Of a stretch of 61,763 nt of DNA, positions 43,690-53,451 are shown piece after piece. The first letter of the stretch is position 1. Each line of letters starts with the position of its first letter. The notes beneath the pieces were generated by a model. The model ran no database searches. It was not told where the DNA came from and saw only the letters and a program-made list of their open reading frames with translations. Position numbers and translations under genes: made by a program. The stretch is from Phycisphaerales bacterium (GTDB taxonomy: Bacteria; Planctomycetota; Phycisphaerae; Sedimentisphaerales; Anaerobacaceae), in the NCBI GenBank assembly GCA_003141275.1, contig PLLM01000040.1:1-61763 (forward strand), written 5' to 3'.

Positions 43690-45624
43690 TTATTTCTGCC
43701 GATATGGTTGCCCCGCCTCATAAAACTTTATCCGTTCCTGAATCCCAACGACCAGGTTTTCCCGGCCTGTTTCTTTCGCAATGTTCAATGCTTTCTCCGC
43801 TGTTGCTTTTGCTTCATCGAATCTGCCTGCTGCGGCGTATGCGACAGCTAAAGTATCCAACAGCATTGGGTCCTTGTAACTGGTTAGCTCACAACCTCGC
43901 TGAGCAAATTCAACGGCTTTTTGGGCATTATGAATAGATGCGTCATCAACCGCAGCTAATAACCATGCTAATTTGTTAAGAACCTCAATGTTGTCTGGTT
44001 TTAGCTCTATTGCCCTGGTAAGGTTCTGAATAGCGAGGTCATATTTGCCTACTTGTATATATGCCGAACCGAGATTCACATGCGCATCCGCTGAGATTTT
44101 GTTTGTTTGCAGGGCGTACTTAAAATGCGTAATGGCCCCTAACTCTAAAACTCTTTTAAAGCATGAGATGGCTTCATTGAACTTCCCCTGTTTCAGGTAA
44201 ACCTTGCCCAGGTTCGCCTCAGCTTCGCCCAGCTCTGGGATTATCGACAATGCCTTGTTAAGATGCAAAGAGGCCTCATCGAGCCGGCCCGCCCCTAATA
44301 AGGCGCTTCCGTAATTGTTTTCTACCAACGCGTTATTTTTGGTAACCTTAAGAGTGTACTCATACAAAGTTATACTGTTCTGCCAGTGGCCCACCTGAAT
44401 GTGGGTGAGTATGACTAAGGCAGACAGCAAAACCGCGGCCAATATCGTTGCGACAATCTTCATGCGGCCCCGGCTGGCGACTAAGTCCTTGGCTGCACAG
44501 GCAATTATTATCAGCAGGCCCAGCATCGGTATGTACATATATCTGTTGGCCATCGCCTGCGCGCCGGACTGAACCAGGCCAATTACAGGAACAAGCGTTC
44601 CGATGTACCACAGCCAGCCCATTACTATGTATCTTCTACGACGACCGGCATATACTCCGAATGATATCAGGATAAACAGCAGTACGCAGATTAACGTTAT
44701 GGTTTTTGGAAGACCTGATTGAGGGTGTGGGTAGAGCACCGCCAGTTGGCTCGGCCATAGCATCTTGCCAATGTACCTGATATAAGAAACGAACATATTG
44801 GCGACTCGATAATCTAACGGTACGTTTTTCAGCGTTTGGACTGTTCCTACGCTTTGTTGCGCAATTAAGGTTATCACGGCCAGTATCGCCGACATCGCCA
44901 GCAGGGGAATTTTCTCTGCTATTAACCATCCAGCTGATTTCTGATTTGATGTTGTTCTCACCGCCGTTTTGTCCTTTTGTCCCCATCGAATCCGTTCAAA
45001 GGGCCAGTAATCTAGCAGCAGCAGCGCAAATGGAAGAGTGACAACCACCGGCTTGGTCATAATACAAAGGCCGAATACGAATAGCAGCAGCATATATCGT
45101 CCGAATCCTGGCTTTCTTGCATAGCGTATGTATGCGGCCGTTGTCAAAAGCCAGAACAGTCCGCTTAGCTCTGTTTTTCTTTCAGCCGCCCATGCGACCG
45201 ACTCAACTTGTAACGGATGCAGCGCAAATACCGCCGCGACGAATGCGCTTGCCCACAGGGAACCGGTAATACTATTAAGTACCCAGAAAAGCAGCAAGGC
45301 GTTGGCAATATGAAGCAGAACGCTGACAAGATGATGACCTGATGGATTTAGCCCAAAAAGCTGATAATCCAGCATATGACTAAGCGTAGTCAGGGGATGC
45401 CACATAAAAAAATGTGGCTTTGTAAATGCCTCACCTAATGATTGCAAGCTTATCCCGCCTGTTATCATTGGGTTTTCATAAATGTATTTTCCGTCGTCGT
45501 ATGTAACAAAGCCGTTGTGCCGTATCGGCTCGTAAGCGACAAGAGTGGCGACAACTATACCAACATATATAAATACGCTTATGTGCTTTTGTTGGTGTCC
45601 CAAAGTCACAATAACGCCACCCAT
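43690..45624 (-). CDS. GT-C-like membrane protein with TPR tail, paralogue 4 (first in transcription)
   Basis: This 644-residue copy is the first of the four in the direction of transcription. It lies 7 bases after the stop of the nucleotide-sugar dehydrogenase gene, so the enzyme and all four membrane proteins probably form one operon. Its layout is the same: acidic loop VTYDDGKYIYEN, ALHPLQVESVAWAAERKTELSG, KPVVVTLPFALLLLDYW, then TPRs (EAEANLGKVYLKQGKFNEAIS, DAHVNLGSAYIQVGKYDLAIQ). A charged linker (QKDKTAVRTTSNQKSAGWL) sits after the helices. If these are glycosyltransferases, the dehydrogenase could provide a uronic acid donor, but their substrates are unknown. Confidence 0.82.
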   Translation of the reverse strand: MGGVIVTLGHQQKHISVFIYVGIVVATLVAYEPIRHNGFVTYDDGKYIYENPMITGGISLQSLGEAFTKPHFFMWHPLTTLSHMLDYQLFGLNPSGHHLVSVLLHIANALLLFWVLNSITGSLWASAFVAAVFALHPLQVESVAWAAERKTELSGLFWLLTTAAYIRYARKPGFGRYMLLLFVFGLCIMTKPVVVTLPFALLLLDYWPFERIRWGQKDKTAVRTTSNQKSAGWLIAEKIPLLAMSAILAVITLIAQQSVGTVQTLKNVPLDYRVANMFVSYIRYIGKMLWPSQLAVLYPHPQSGLPKTITLICVLLFILISFGVYAGRRRRYIVMGWLWYIGTLVPVIGLVQSGAQAMANRYMYIPMLGLLIIIACAAKDLVASRGRMKIVATILAAVLLSALVILTHIQVGHWQNSITLYEYTLKVTKNNALVENNYGSALLGAGRLDEASLHLNKALSIIPELGEAEANLGKVYLKQGKFNEAISCFKRVLELGAITHFKYALQTNKISADAHVNLGSAYIQVGKYDLAIQNLTRAIELKPDNIEVLNKLAWLLAAVDDASIHNAQKAVEFAQRGCELTSYKDPMLLDTLAVAYAAAGRFDEAKATAEKALNIAKETGRENLVVGIQERIKFYEAGQPYRQK

Positions 45625-45631
45625 TCAATCT

Positions 45632-47272
45632 TTATCGCGAACCTTTGCGAACGTTCTCTTTTATCCGTTGTATATGTCCTCTGCCTAATCCTTTAACCTC
45701 ACAGCCAAGCCCGAAATACGTCCGGATTTTCTCGTCTTCCAGTATGCCGAAGCAGTCGATTATCGCTATCGGCCCGCCCGCCCACTCGACAATCTTTTTC
45801 GGGTCGAGGTCCAGGTACTGCTTATGAGGCACCGCCAATATCAGTGCCGCGACCCCCTTAATCGCCGCGGGCAGTTCTCGCTGCACACGGATTTTTATAA
45901 GCTCATCCTGGTTATGGAAAAATCTCGCCCACGAATGTCCCGGCGCAGGATATACGTCCTGCTGCTCCAGTTCATACCAGTGTTCAACGTAAGGATCATG
46001 AATCTGCATCTCCGCTCCCATCTCTGTGAGCTTTCTCACGACGATTTCCGAGCCGCTGTAGCGAGTGTCGCCGACGTCCTGACGGTAACTCGCACCGCAC
46101 AAAAGGACCTTTGTGCCGGCTATCATCTTGCCCATATTGCGAAGCGCATCGCGAGTCAGCTCCGCCACGTGCAGGCCGCGAGTGTCGTTCACGTCTATAG
46201 CCGTGGTCGTCATCTTGAATATATCATCCTCAAAACCGAGAATGTGCTTATACGCCCAATAGCCCAAACCGCCGTCTTTGGGCAGGCAGTACCCGCCGAT
46301 GCCGGGGCCGGGGAATATCATATTGTTGTGCGTGGGACGCATCTTTATGGCATTTATGACCTTAATCAGGTCAACCCCGTTGCGCTCCGCGAACAAGCTC
46401 CACTCATCCAGAAACGCCAGTGTCGTCGCCCTGAAAGAATTCTCAACAATCTTCGTCGTCTCCGATTCGATTGGCCTGTCCATAACCGTCAATGGGAAAT
46501 CCTTGGTATTCAAAACCTCATGCAGGAATTTCTCAACCCGCTTTCTCGCTTCCTCGTTGCATCCGGAGCATACCCGCCAGAAATCCCGAATGGACGAAAC
46601 ATAATGTCTGCCGGGCATCACACGCTCGAAACTGTGCGCCAGCAAGGGTTCTGTCTTTATACCGCGGGTCGCGAACGCCTTTTTCATAATGGGCCACGCG
46701 ATAAACTCCGTCGTTCCCGGCGCAACGGTCGTCTCAATCAGCGTCAGGCAATGCCCCTGCACTCTGTCGGCGATTGTCTTCATCGTTGCTTCCAGTGCGC
46801 CCATTTCAACCTTGCCCGTCCGCATATTGCCAAGATGCTGCTTGGTATAATCGCATTGCACGTCAACAACAACGCAGTCCGCTAATTTCAGGCAGTCGCT
46901 GTTATATGTCGCGATGAGCGTCTTTTTTTCCAGCACGCACCGCTTTATCATCGGGTCAACTTCCGGGTCCTCCGCCTTTACCGGCGAGCGGCCCTCGTTG
47001 AGCATCGGTATTTTCCAGTAACTCCGCGTGCTCGGCCTTTGGCAGCCGATGACGAATTTGGATGACTTGCCCGTCTTTTTATCGACCGTGTCTGCTATGA
47101 TTGCCGCCATCACCGCCCCGACGAAGCCGACTCCCATCACAACGACGATTTCCTTGCCTTCTTTGCGCGCGGCCTCCGCAAGCGATTCGACTCTCTTGAG
47201 TTCTTTTGAGTATTCCTCCTGGCTCGGCAGTTGAAATTTTTCCCCTTCGGGGCTCAGCGAATAGTCAGACAT
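45632..47272 (-). CDS. Nucleotide-sugar dehydrogenase, copy 1
   Basis: The 546-residue enzyme belongs to the UDP-glucose/GDP-mannose/UDP-ManNAc 6-dehydrogenase family, which oxidises a nucleotide sugar to the uronic acid with two NAD. Motifs are VVVMGVGFVGAVMAAII for NAD, IETTVAPGTTEFI, ENSFRATTLAFLDEWSLFAE, the catalytic Cys in GPGIGGYCLPKDGG, and the C-terminal domain VLLCGASYRQDVGDTRYS. It has an N-terminal extension of about 45 residues. The C-terminus is CEVKGLGRGHIQRIKENV plus a short tail, and versions of this end recur as fragments at 53.7-54.3 kb. An intact paralogue of the same length lies at 54.4-56.0 kb in the same orientation. Confidence 0.9.
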   Translation of the reverse strand: MSDYSLSPEGEKFQLPSQEEYSKELKRVESLAEAARKEGKEIVVVMGVGFVGAVMAAIIADTVDKKTGKSSKFVIGCQRPSTRSYWKIPMLNEGRSPVKAEDPEVDPMIKRCVLEKKTLIATYNSDCLKLADCVVVDVQCDYTKQHLGNMRTGKVEMGALEATMKTIADRVQGHCLTLIETTVAPGTTEFIAWPIMKKAFATRGIKTEPLLAHSFERVMPGRHYVSSIRDFWRVCSGCNEEARKRVEKFLHEVLNTKDFPLTVMDRPIESETTKIVENSFRATTLAFLDEWSLFAERNGVDLIKVINAIKMRPTHNNMIFPGPGIGGYCLPKDGGLGYWAYKHILGFEDDIFKMTTTAIDVNDTRGLHVAELTRDALRNMGKMIAGTKVLLCGASYRQDVGDTRYSGSEIVVRKLTEMGAEMQIHDPYVEHWYELEQQDVYPAPGHSWARFFHNQDELIKIRVQRELPAAIKGVAALILAVPHKQYLDLDPKKIVEWAGGPIAIIDCFGILEDEKIRTYFGLGCEVKGLGRGHIQRIKENVRKGSR

Positions 47273-47713
47273 TTATAACTCCTTTCCTATAAAGTTGTAG
47301 TGCGTATCAAACTTACCCTGAATTTTACGCAAAATAGCCCCCCAAGGCAAGCTTTTCCTCGTTTTATAGCCACAGAGATCACAGGGGCCACAGAGAACTA
47401 TTTTTTTAGCCACAGATTTCACTGATGGACACGGATTTAGTCAGTCAGCTTTGTGTTCTTGGCGGAGGCAATGCTCTCCTTAAAGGGATGTGCTTGCCAC
47501 CCGCCTTCATCCACCCCGCTTCGTTGTTCAACTACGCAGGGCAGGCAAGGGCTTATTGCCCTTTTATAAAGCTGACTGTTTCCCCCATCTTTGAAGTCGA
47601 GTAAAGACACAGATTCCGCCAAACAGACGGCGGGTAAACTGCGCTACGAGAAACCCCAGTGAGATAGGCCACAGCGGGATAACGGAAGCCGTATCCCATG
47701 TGGTAAACAAATC
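47273..47713. other. Intergenic repeats before the dehydrogenase
   Basis: This 440-base gap holds a short interspersed repeat with AGCCACAGA and CACAGATTTCACTG units (47370-47441) and a C/G-rich stretch (about 47478-47580) with inverted halves CTTAAAGGG and GCCCTTTTATAAAG. No convincing gene. It marks the left edge of the accessory segment. Confidence 0.5.
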
Positions 47714-48298
47714 TCACGGGGTAAAGTTAAGCCGGGCGAATTCGCCGTGATGTTTTTTCGCGGCGGCATCGTATGCTTTTGCGGCGTCGATTTCGGATTT
47801 GAAGCTTCCCAAGTATATTCTTTTGTTTTGGAACCTGATTTTGGCACCCCATTTGTCCATACGTTTGTCAAGAAAGACCCCGATATATATCGATGCGGTT
47901 TTTGTTTTGATTTTTCGCCTGTTATGTATGTTCTGTGAATGAGTGGCGAGGCGGAGGTTGGCCCTGCGATTATCGAGAGAATCGCCATTTCTGTGGTCAA
48001 CAAGAAGACCTTTGGGGGGATTCATAATTTCTCTGTGCAGGTACATATATTTTATACGGCCGAATTCGGTTTTTCTGAGGATTCGAGCGGCATACAAACT
48101 ATCATCGTCACGGCCACAGGCGGACCATTTGTATCGGCCGATGGCGTAATAGATATCGGGGTCAACGATGGTGAAGCAATTTTCGCTGAGGTTGATTTTG
48201 CGAAAGGTGTAGCCAAAGCGGAGCAGGCGAAAGGCGAGCAGGGGGGTTACAAAGATAAGGTCGAGCCAGTTTGGGACTTTTATTTGAATGATTGTCAT
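47714..48298 (-). CDS. HNH endonuclease with AP2 DNA-binding domain
   Basis: The 194-residue protein has an HNH_3-type nuclease part (YMYLHREIMNPPKGLLVDHR, NGDSLDNRRANLRLATHSQN, with the His-Asn residues of the active site) and a C-terminal AP2 domain (YIGVFLDKRMDKWGAKIRF, YLGSFKSEIDAAKAYDAAAK) that binds DNA. This pairing is common in free-standing homing endonucleases of phages and mobile elements. I place the start at ATG 48298, preceded by GAGGAGA; an upstream in-frame start would add 14 residues. There is no intron-like sequence around it. It sits in the repeat-rich segment, so it is probably a mobile gene. Confidence 0.85.
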   Translation of the reverse strand: MTIIQIKVPNWLDLIFVTPLLAFRLLRFGYTFRKINLSENCFTIVDPDIYYAIGRYKWSACGRDDDSLYAARILRKTEFGRIKYMYLHREIMNPPKGLLVDHRNGDSLDNRRANLRLATHSQNIHNRRKIKTKTASIYIGVFLDKRMDKWGAKIRFQNKRIYLGSFKSEIDAAKAYDAAAKKHHGEFARLNFTP

Positions 48299-49584
48299 TT
48301 TATCTCCTCTTTTTTTAGCCACAGATTGCACAGATTTCACTGTTTATCAGCCACAGAGGGCACAGAGTCCACAGAGTTTTCGGCCAACAATGCGTGCTCA
48401 ACGCGGCCTTTGCTCCAAATATAATTTGTGCGCAAGGCTCGCGTCTCGCCCGCAGGGCTAACTTCGTTATCCCCCGGCAATTCTACCGGAACTGGCCGAA
48501 ATAAATGAAGCCGACCAAAATTTAGTAATCCGAAATTGGAACTTGCCTTATCTTGGCTTGTCCGCCTTTGGCGAGATATCGCTCGCCGCCATGCGTCGAG
48601 GCGGAAAACGTGGGAATCTATCCCGAAATGCTTGCGCTTCTGCGCTGCTACAGAGGAACAACGTTCCCCCGCCGTTTTGCTTCACAAAACGAGACGCGGG
48701 GGCCAACTACGCGCCTCTATATATAAGGTGAAATTTTGGGCATTTTAAGCACTTACGAAACACGATTTTTCTGGCCAAAGTTGGTAAGTTCTTTGGCCGA
48801 AAGGGATAAAAATTTTTTCAAAAATTGCTGGATTTTTTTGGGTATATAGGTAATCTCTAAAAACAGGTTTAGCCGCCAATGTTAATCTGGGCAAAAGGGA
48901 AGATTGACAGGCTCTGTTACCCCCTGTAAAATGGGAAAAGTTCTGATATACTTTGTTATTCGAAGCTTTCTTGAGGGCTGCCGGGCCGGCTTTAGGGTGT
49001 GGGGTCGGTTCGGCACCTTCTTTTATAAGAAACCATGGATTATTTTAGCCACTCCCTTGGGGATGCCTAACGGCAAGAGTTTACAGGGGACACAGAGATT
49101 TATTTTTTTGACACAGATTTCACTGCATTTCCGAAGCGGGCTCGTCGCTTTGCTCCGTGTGCTCGGCTTAGTGTTCTCGACGAACCCTGCTTTTTAAGCG
49201 AGCTTAGCCGCAAGATTCGTCATCGACCACCGAATCCCGAAAGACACGGGCTTCTTTTCATAAGCCGAGCAAATAACACGGATTTATTTCAGACCCCAGA
49301 CGTAAGGGAGAAGGCAGGTCAAAATCCTAAATTCTAAACCCTAAATCCTAAACAAATTCGAATTAACCAACCGCAAATTTCTAAACAACAAAGAAAAACA
49401 GGGGGAAATTAAAACGGGATCCCCCAAATGTGAGATAGATAAAACCATCTCACAGGGGCAGGCCTGACAGAAGACCCCCTGTGGGGCAGGCAGAGGAGCA
49501 TCCACCTTGGGATCTGCGCTACGCTTCGAGCCGGAGTAAATTTTAACGCAAAGCACAGGGCAGGAAAAACGGTATCTGTTCCCA
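48299..49584. other. Repeat-rich region without confident genes
   Basis: About 1.3 kb with no supported gene. It contains AGCCACAGA-type repeats at 48317-48376 and 49087-49124, a bulged hairpin of the local family at 48666-48702 (annotated separately), an AT-rich CCTAAAT-type short repeat at about 49322-49350, and an inverted pair TGTGAGAT / ATCTCACA near 49430-49455. Short open frames here look like chance. Confidence 0.5.
48666..48702. repeat. Bulged hairpin, family member 1 (outlying copy)
   Basis: Outer arms CCCCCGC (48666-48672) and GCGGGGG (48696-48702), inner arms CGTTTTG (48673-48679) and CAAAACG (48685-48691), a 5-base loop and the 3' bulge AGAC. This is the same architecture as the hairpins at 53831, 53871 and 53948. 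Confidence 0.75.
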
Positions 49585-52287
49585 TTATTTTTGGTTATCT
49601 TTGGGCTGGCTATTATTTTGCTTTAACCATTTTGTTGCTTCATCTCGTACACAACGAAGTACTGCCTGTGATTGTTCATCATATTTTTCAATGTCCACAC
49701 CTTCCAGTAAAAGCAGTTTCATAGCCAAGTATTCTTGGTTATTAAATATTGCTTTAACTTCTGTTTGGTAGAATTTGTTTGTAAATTCAATCTGATTCTT
49801 ACGGTTATAAAGGGGGAAGCAACAAGCCATTGCGGCAATGTGAACACCAATAATCTGTGGATTATCAGCCGAGGCTTCTATTAATGTCTGGCCTAACCAC
49901 CTCCATTGCTTAGAGTCAATTGTATGAGTGTCCTTATTCTTTTCAGCAAAGTTATCAGTAAAATAAAATACACTCCATATATAATCATGGGTTAAGGCCT
50001 TTGCTAATAATACAGGGTTCTTCTCAAAAATATTTTTAGCTGTTTCTACGACTCTCGCTCGTAAGTATTCATCTGGATTTTGTTTTGGGTCATACCAGAA
50101 ATTATAAAGCTCATTGGCATACCGTAGGCTTATTGGAAGAGCTTTCTTAATTTCCTCAAGCAGCCATTTTCTCCATGGGTCATCATCGTATTCAGGTTTT
50201 AATACAAACAATCTAGAGAGAGCCGGACAGACTTCACTGTTTGCCTTATTACCGTATGCTTTAAGAGTTTTATCGAACTGCTTTGATGCCGCTTTTCGCA
50301 AACAACCCTGGCTGAGAAGTTTTTTAAACTGAAGTACTTTTTCATAGACCCTTTCATCGTTCAACAATGCTTCGACGATTTCCATGTCTCTGAAGGCCTT
50401 GCTCTCATGATCCTTGTTCCACTGTCTTAATGCTCTTAATATCTCGCAATCGGCAATTTCATTATCATACAGTTCACCACGCTTGATCCGCTCCCAATAT
50501 TTCGTGGGCTCATAATTGGCCACATGCTGATAGCTTGTGAGATCTTGGCGAAGCATCCAGTCTACCGTACTTCCATCGATAAATTCAGGAAACAGGGCAT
50601 TTACCAGCTTTGAGACTGAGGTAACATTGTAGCCAGCATTCTCTGTTGCTCTTTTGTACTCTGGCTCCAATTTTTTTCTGAGTTCATCTTGTTTCTTTTT
50701 TTCATAGTCTGTCGCAAGTGCGCACAATTGGGGGACATTTTTGTCTATGAATGAAAAAATCCTCTCATCGACTACTTTTAATACATTGACAATCAGCAGA
50801 TCACCAAAATCTATCTCGCCTGCCAATTTTTCCCAAGCCGTCAGCGTTCTTCTTAAAGCATACTTTAGCACTCTTGGATTACTCGTTAGTTCCGCTATCA
50901 CATCAACAGGTGTTGACAAAGCGTCACTTATTTCTGCAATTGCTAGTATCATCTCGGGCCTGCTCCAGCCCATTCTATCCCTTTTGTAGTTTTTAGGTAT
51001 CGTACTAATAATGTCCGGGCAACGCTCAAGACAATATGATCTGAACAATTCCAAGGTATTGAGAACATCAAAGCGATTCAGTCTCGGTATGTTCTCTACA
51101 TGCTCGGCAGTCTTAATCAGGACTTCCTCGGCATCGTATTTTTGCCCTATGGCAAGAACAAAAGAGACCTGTTTTAACCGGCGCAGACTATCCAGAAGTG
51201 CAGATATTTCATTAAAAAACACTTCATCGTTCTTGTTCCTGTCTACATCTTCAAGGAATATTATCAGCCGTTTGTCAATTGCTATCAGCACATTGTCGAT
51301 TCTTTTAAGGATATCCAGAGGACTCTTCCAGCAGGTCGCCAGAGTCGCTAGTATTTTAAGAAACACATTACCTGCTGAATCCATTGCTGCTACATATTGT
51401 TCAGGAACAGTGCGTAAACCCGAAACATCAACGTGTTTGCCGAGTTCATTTATTGCACATTCAAGTATATGTTCAGCTATTGAGCCTTTGGCAAAACCCC
51501 ACCCATCTACCGTGCAGGTAATAACATCAATTTCTTGATTAACTGAATCGCTTTTGTAATTTCCATTGTTTTGGGTTAACTCGTTGCGATTTTCAGGCTT
51601 GAGGTAATAATCAACCATTTTAAGAATACTGCTTTTACCGCTTCCGTATTCACCGACTAATGCTACCGTTTTCAATGGGGTTTCCAGTAGCAATTTGCTA
51701 ATGTTCCTTGCCTGTACGGCCATATCGAAACCGTCTTGATTCGGTTCAGTAATAGCTTGTTCTTTGTGAAGCCATTGAATTAGTTTCTTCGAGTCTTTAC
51801 TAATTTCATGGAGACTATTGGTTGTCTGGTTTTTTTGCTGGTCGTCATTTTTGTTTTTTGTTAGCCATTGATTAACCTTGCGTATGATAAACCCGGTAAC
51901 TAAGCCTGTGGCGGAAAAGCCAATAATAGCTAAGATTCCGACAAAGGTGTAATCCGGCAGAAAGGATAAGCCGCATAAAACCAAGATGACACTCAGCCAT
52001 ACTGGAGGCCACAAGCCAAAAGTTCTTATGGAAAACTTATCCAGCTTGCCGAAGTGCGTTGCTCCCAATTGCCATGATACTATCCAAATAGCTATAACAC
52101 TAACTAATAATAACAAACCATAAACTAATATTCCCCATTTTAGTGCGAAATCCCCAACCCAGTTGCTAAGTTTTACAACCGATGATTCCATGGCAAGATA
52201 AAGTAGGAGAACTACAACGGATAATGCAAATATGTCAATCCAACGTTTAACAGTGGGTTTGTTTTTTTTATCATCCTTAATGGGCAT
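49585..52287 (-). CDS. Membrane-anchored KAP-family P-loop NTPase
   Basis: The 900-residue protein has four membrane helices near the start (about 17-32, 46-70, 92-110, 113-136), then a KAP-type P-loop ATPase: Walker A GEYGSGKSS near residue 219 and Walker B LIIFLEDVDR near 345, with the arginine-rich RFDVLNTLELFRSY and a long helical C-terminal region. KAP NTPases are scattered, often mobile, and several act in phage exclusion, so a defence role is plausible but not shown. It is the largest gene of the accessory segment and has no adjacent partner gene. Confidence 0.88.
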   Translation of the reverse strand: MPIKDDKKNKPTVKRWIDIFALSVVVLLLYLAMESSVVKLSNWVGDFALKWGILVYGLLLLVSVIAIWIVSWQLGATHFGKLDKFSIRTFGLWPPVWLSVILVLCGLSFLPDYTFVGILAIIGFSATGLVTGFIIRKVNQWLTKNKNDDQQKNQTTNSLHEISKDSKKLIQWLHKEQAITEPNQDGFDMAVQARNISKLLLETPLKTVALVGEYGSGKSSILKMVDYYLKPENRNELTQNNGNYKSDSVNQEIDVITCTVDGWGFAKGSIAEHILECAINELGKHVDVSGLRTVPEQYVAAMDSAGNVFLKILATLATCWKSPLDILKRIDNVLIAIDKRLIIFLEDVDRNKNDEVFFNEISALLDSLRRLKQVSFVLAIGQKYDAEEVLIKTAEHVENIPRLNRFDVLNTLELFRSYCLERCPDIISTIPKNYKRDRMGWSRPEMILAIAEISDALSTPVDVIAELTSNPRVLKYALRRTLTAWEKLAGEIDFGDLLIVNVLKVVDERIFSFIDKNVPQLCALATDYEKKKQDELRKKLEPEYKRATENAGYNVTSVSKLVNALFPEFIDGSTVDWMLRQDLTSYQHVANYEPTKYWERIKRGELYDNEIADCEILRALRQWNKDHESKAFRDMEIVEALLNDERVYEKVLQFKKLLSQGCLRKAASKQFDKTLKAYGNKANSEVCPALSRLFVLKPEYDDDPWRKWLLEEIKKALPISLRYANELYNFWYDPKQNPDEYLRARVVETAKNIFEKNPVLLAKALTHDYIWSVFYFTDNFAEKNKDTHTIDSKQWRWLGQTLIEASADNPQIIGVHIAAMACCFPLYNRKNQIEFTNKFYQTEVKAIFNNQEYLAMKLLLLEGVDIEKYDEQSQAVLRCVRDEATKWLKQNNSQPKDNQK

Positions 52288-52713
52288 ATATTCTTTCCTT
52301 AAGATGAAGATTATTTTTTAACAGATTGCCCAATAATTATCAACAACCAACTCCCTCAATCCCCGCCTGTCTTTATCCCACAAACCTGCATTTTCTCTCA
52401 GTACTACCCTGTGAGTGCAGGACTTTGCTCAAATGAAACTATCGATTTCCAGAAAGGCGGAGTCAATCAATTTCGGATTTGGGATTTACGATTGCGGATT
52501 GGCGATTTAGGGATGCGGAAGAACGTGGATTTTTATGACCCGCCGTGAAACGGCGGGCTAAATATAACGGGAATTATCTATGTGTCTCTGCGGCAAAAGA
52601 AAACCCTGCCACTCGCCACCCCCGACAAAAACATTCGAGGGCAGGCGGGCGGATGAGGAAGCGGCGGGTTCGGAGTACGACCCGCCGCGAATAGATGTTG
52701 GTCTTTCAGAAAA
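52288..52713. other. Intergenic region with short repeats
   Basis: The gap holds a degenerate ATTGCGGATT-type repeat at about 52471-52512, a hairpin with arms CCCGCCGT and ACGGCGGG at 52539-52557, and a GC-rich stretch. Similar ATTGCGGATT-type sequence recurs near 53681-53713 and 59283-59312. No gene is supported. Confidence 0.45.
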
Positions 52714-53310
52714 TTATTCCTTTGCCCCGGCTTTTTCAAGCAATTTCACGACCTCTTTGTGTCCCTCATGCTTTGCAATCCATAACGCCGTTTTGCCATC
52801 TTTGGCTTTTATGGTGAAATCGGCCTTCGCCGCCAGCAGTAACTTGACAACCTCCGCATGGCCCTCATGCGACGCTATCCACAGGGGGGTTTCGCCATCG
52901 GTTGTTTTCTTCGCATTAACATCAGCTTTCGCCGCCAGCAGTAACTTGACAATCTCCGGATGGCCCTTATGCGACGCTATCCACAAGGCGGTTACGCCGT
53001 CGGTTGTCCTCGTCGCATTAACATCAGCGTCCTTGTCCAGCAGGAGTTTGACAACCTTCGCATGGCCCTCGTGAGTCGCTATCATCAAAGCTGTTTCACC
53101 GGCGGTTTCACCACTTGGATGCTTTGCGTTGATCTCGGCGCCGTTAGCGAGGGCGGCTTGTACCGCCTCTACGCTGCCTTCCCTTGCTGCTTTGAACAGT
53201 TTAGCATTCTTTTCTGATACATCCGAAGCGGCAAAGCAGGCGGTTGCAAAAGAAACAGACACTATCAAAAACAGGATAGGTTTGACAAGCTCACTATAGA
53301 TTCGTTTCAT
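52714..53310 (-). CDS. Exported ankyrin-repeat protein
   Basis: The 198-residue protein has an N-terminal signal (PILFLIVSVSFATACFA) followed by about five ankyrin repeats. They have the consensus shape GETALMIATHEGHAKVVKLL, DGVTALWIASHKGHPEIVKLL and DGKTALWIAKHEGHKEVVKLL. Ankyrin domains bind other proteins; here the target is outside the cytoplasm. The repeats are unusually alike (WIAS/WIAKHEGH), suggesting recent repeat expansion. It lies between the KAP gene and the tail-fragment array. Confidence 0.85.
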   Translation of the reverse strand: MKRIYSELVKPILFLIVSVSFATACFAASDVSEKNAKLFKAAREGSVEAVQAALANGAEINAKHPSGETAGETALMIATHEGHAKVVKLLLDKDADVNATRTTDGVTALWIASHKGHPEIVKLLLAAKADVNAKKTTDGETPLWIASHEGHAEVVKLLLAAKADFTIKAKDGKTALWIAKHEGHKEVVKLLEKAGAKE

Positions 53311-53419
53311 AAAGCTCTCCTTAATCTGGTATTTCCAATATTAAACGCTCGGCTACACAACCAAGCTTTCAGTTCAACGTCTTTTATTAAACCATAATCC
53401 GCACAAATATGTCATTAAA

Positions 53420-53451
53420 AAAGCCAGATTCTCATTTAAGAGTCTGGCTTT
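53420..53451. terminator. Hairpin, possible terminator
   Basis: AAAGCCAGA at 53420-53428 pairs with TCTGGCTTT at 53443-53451, with CTC/GAG possible inside. A-rich sequence flanks the left side, so on the minus strand it has a T-run. It lies upstream of the ankyrin gene in the direction of transcription and could isolate that gene from the array. Confidence 0.5.

Noticed and set aside
47437-47622. Small open frame on the minus strand with SPCLPC-like residues
   Set aside because: It lies inside the repeat and GC-rich stretch, has no ribosome-binding site, and looks like a translation of repeated DNA.
47714-48298. Group I intron carrying the HNH-AP2 gene
   Set aside because: No split gene, exon or intron-like core sequence is visible around it; the gene looks free-standing.
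48536-48748. Two overlapping short frames near the outlying hairpin
   Set aside because: They pass through the hairpin and repeat DNA, and show neither a ribosome-binding site nor any recognisable motif.
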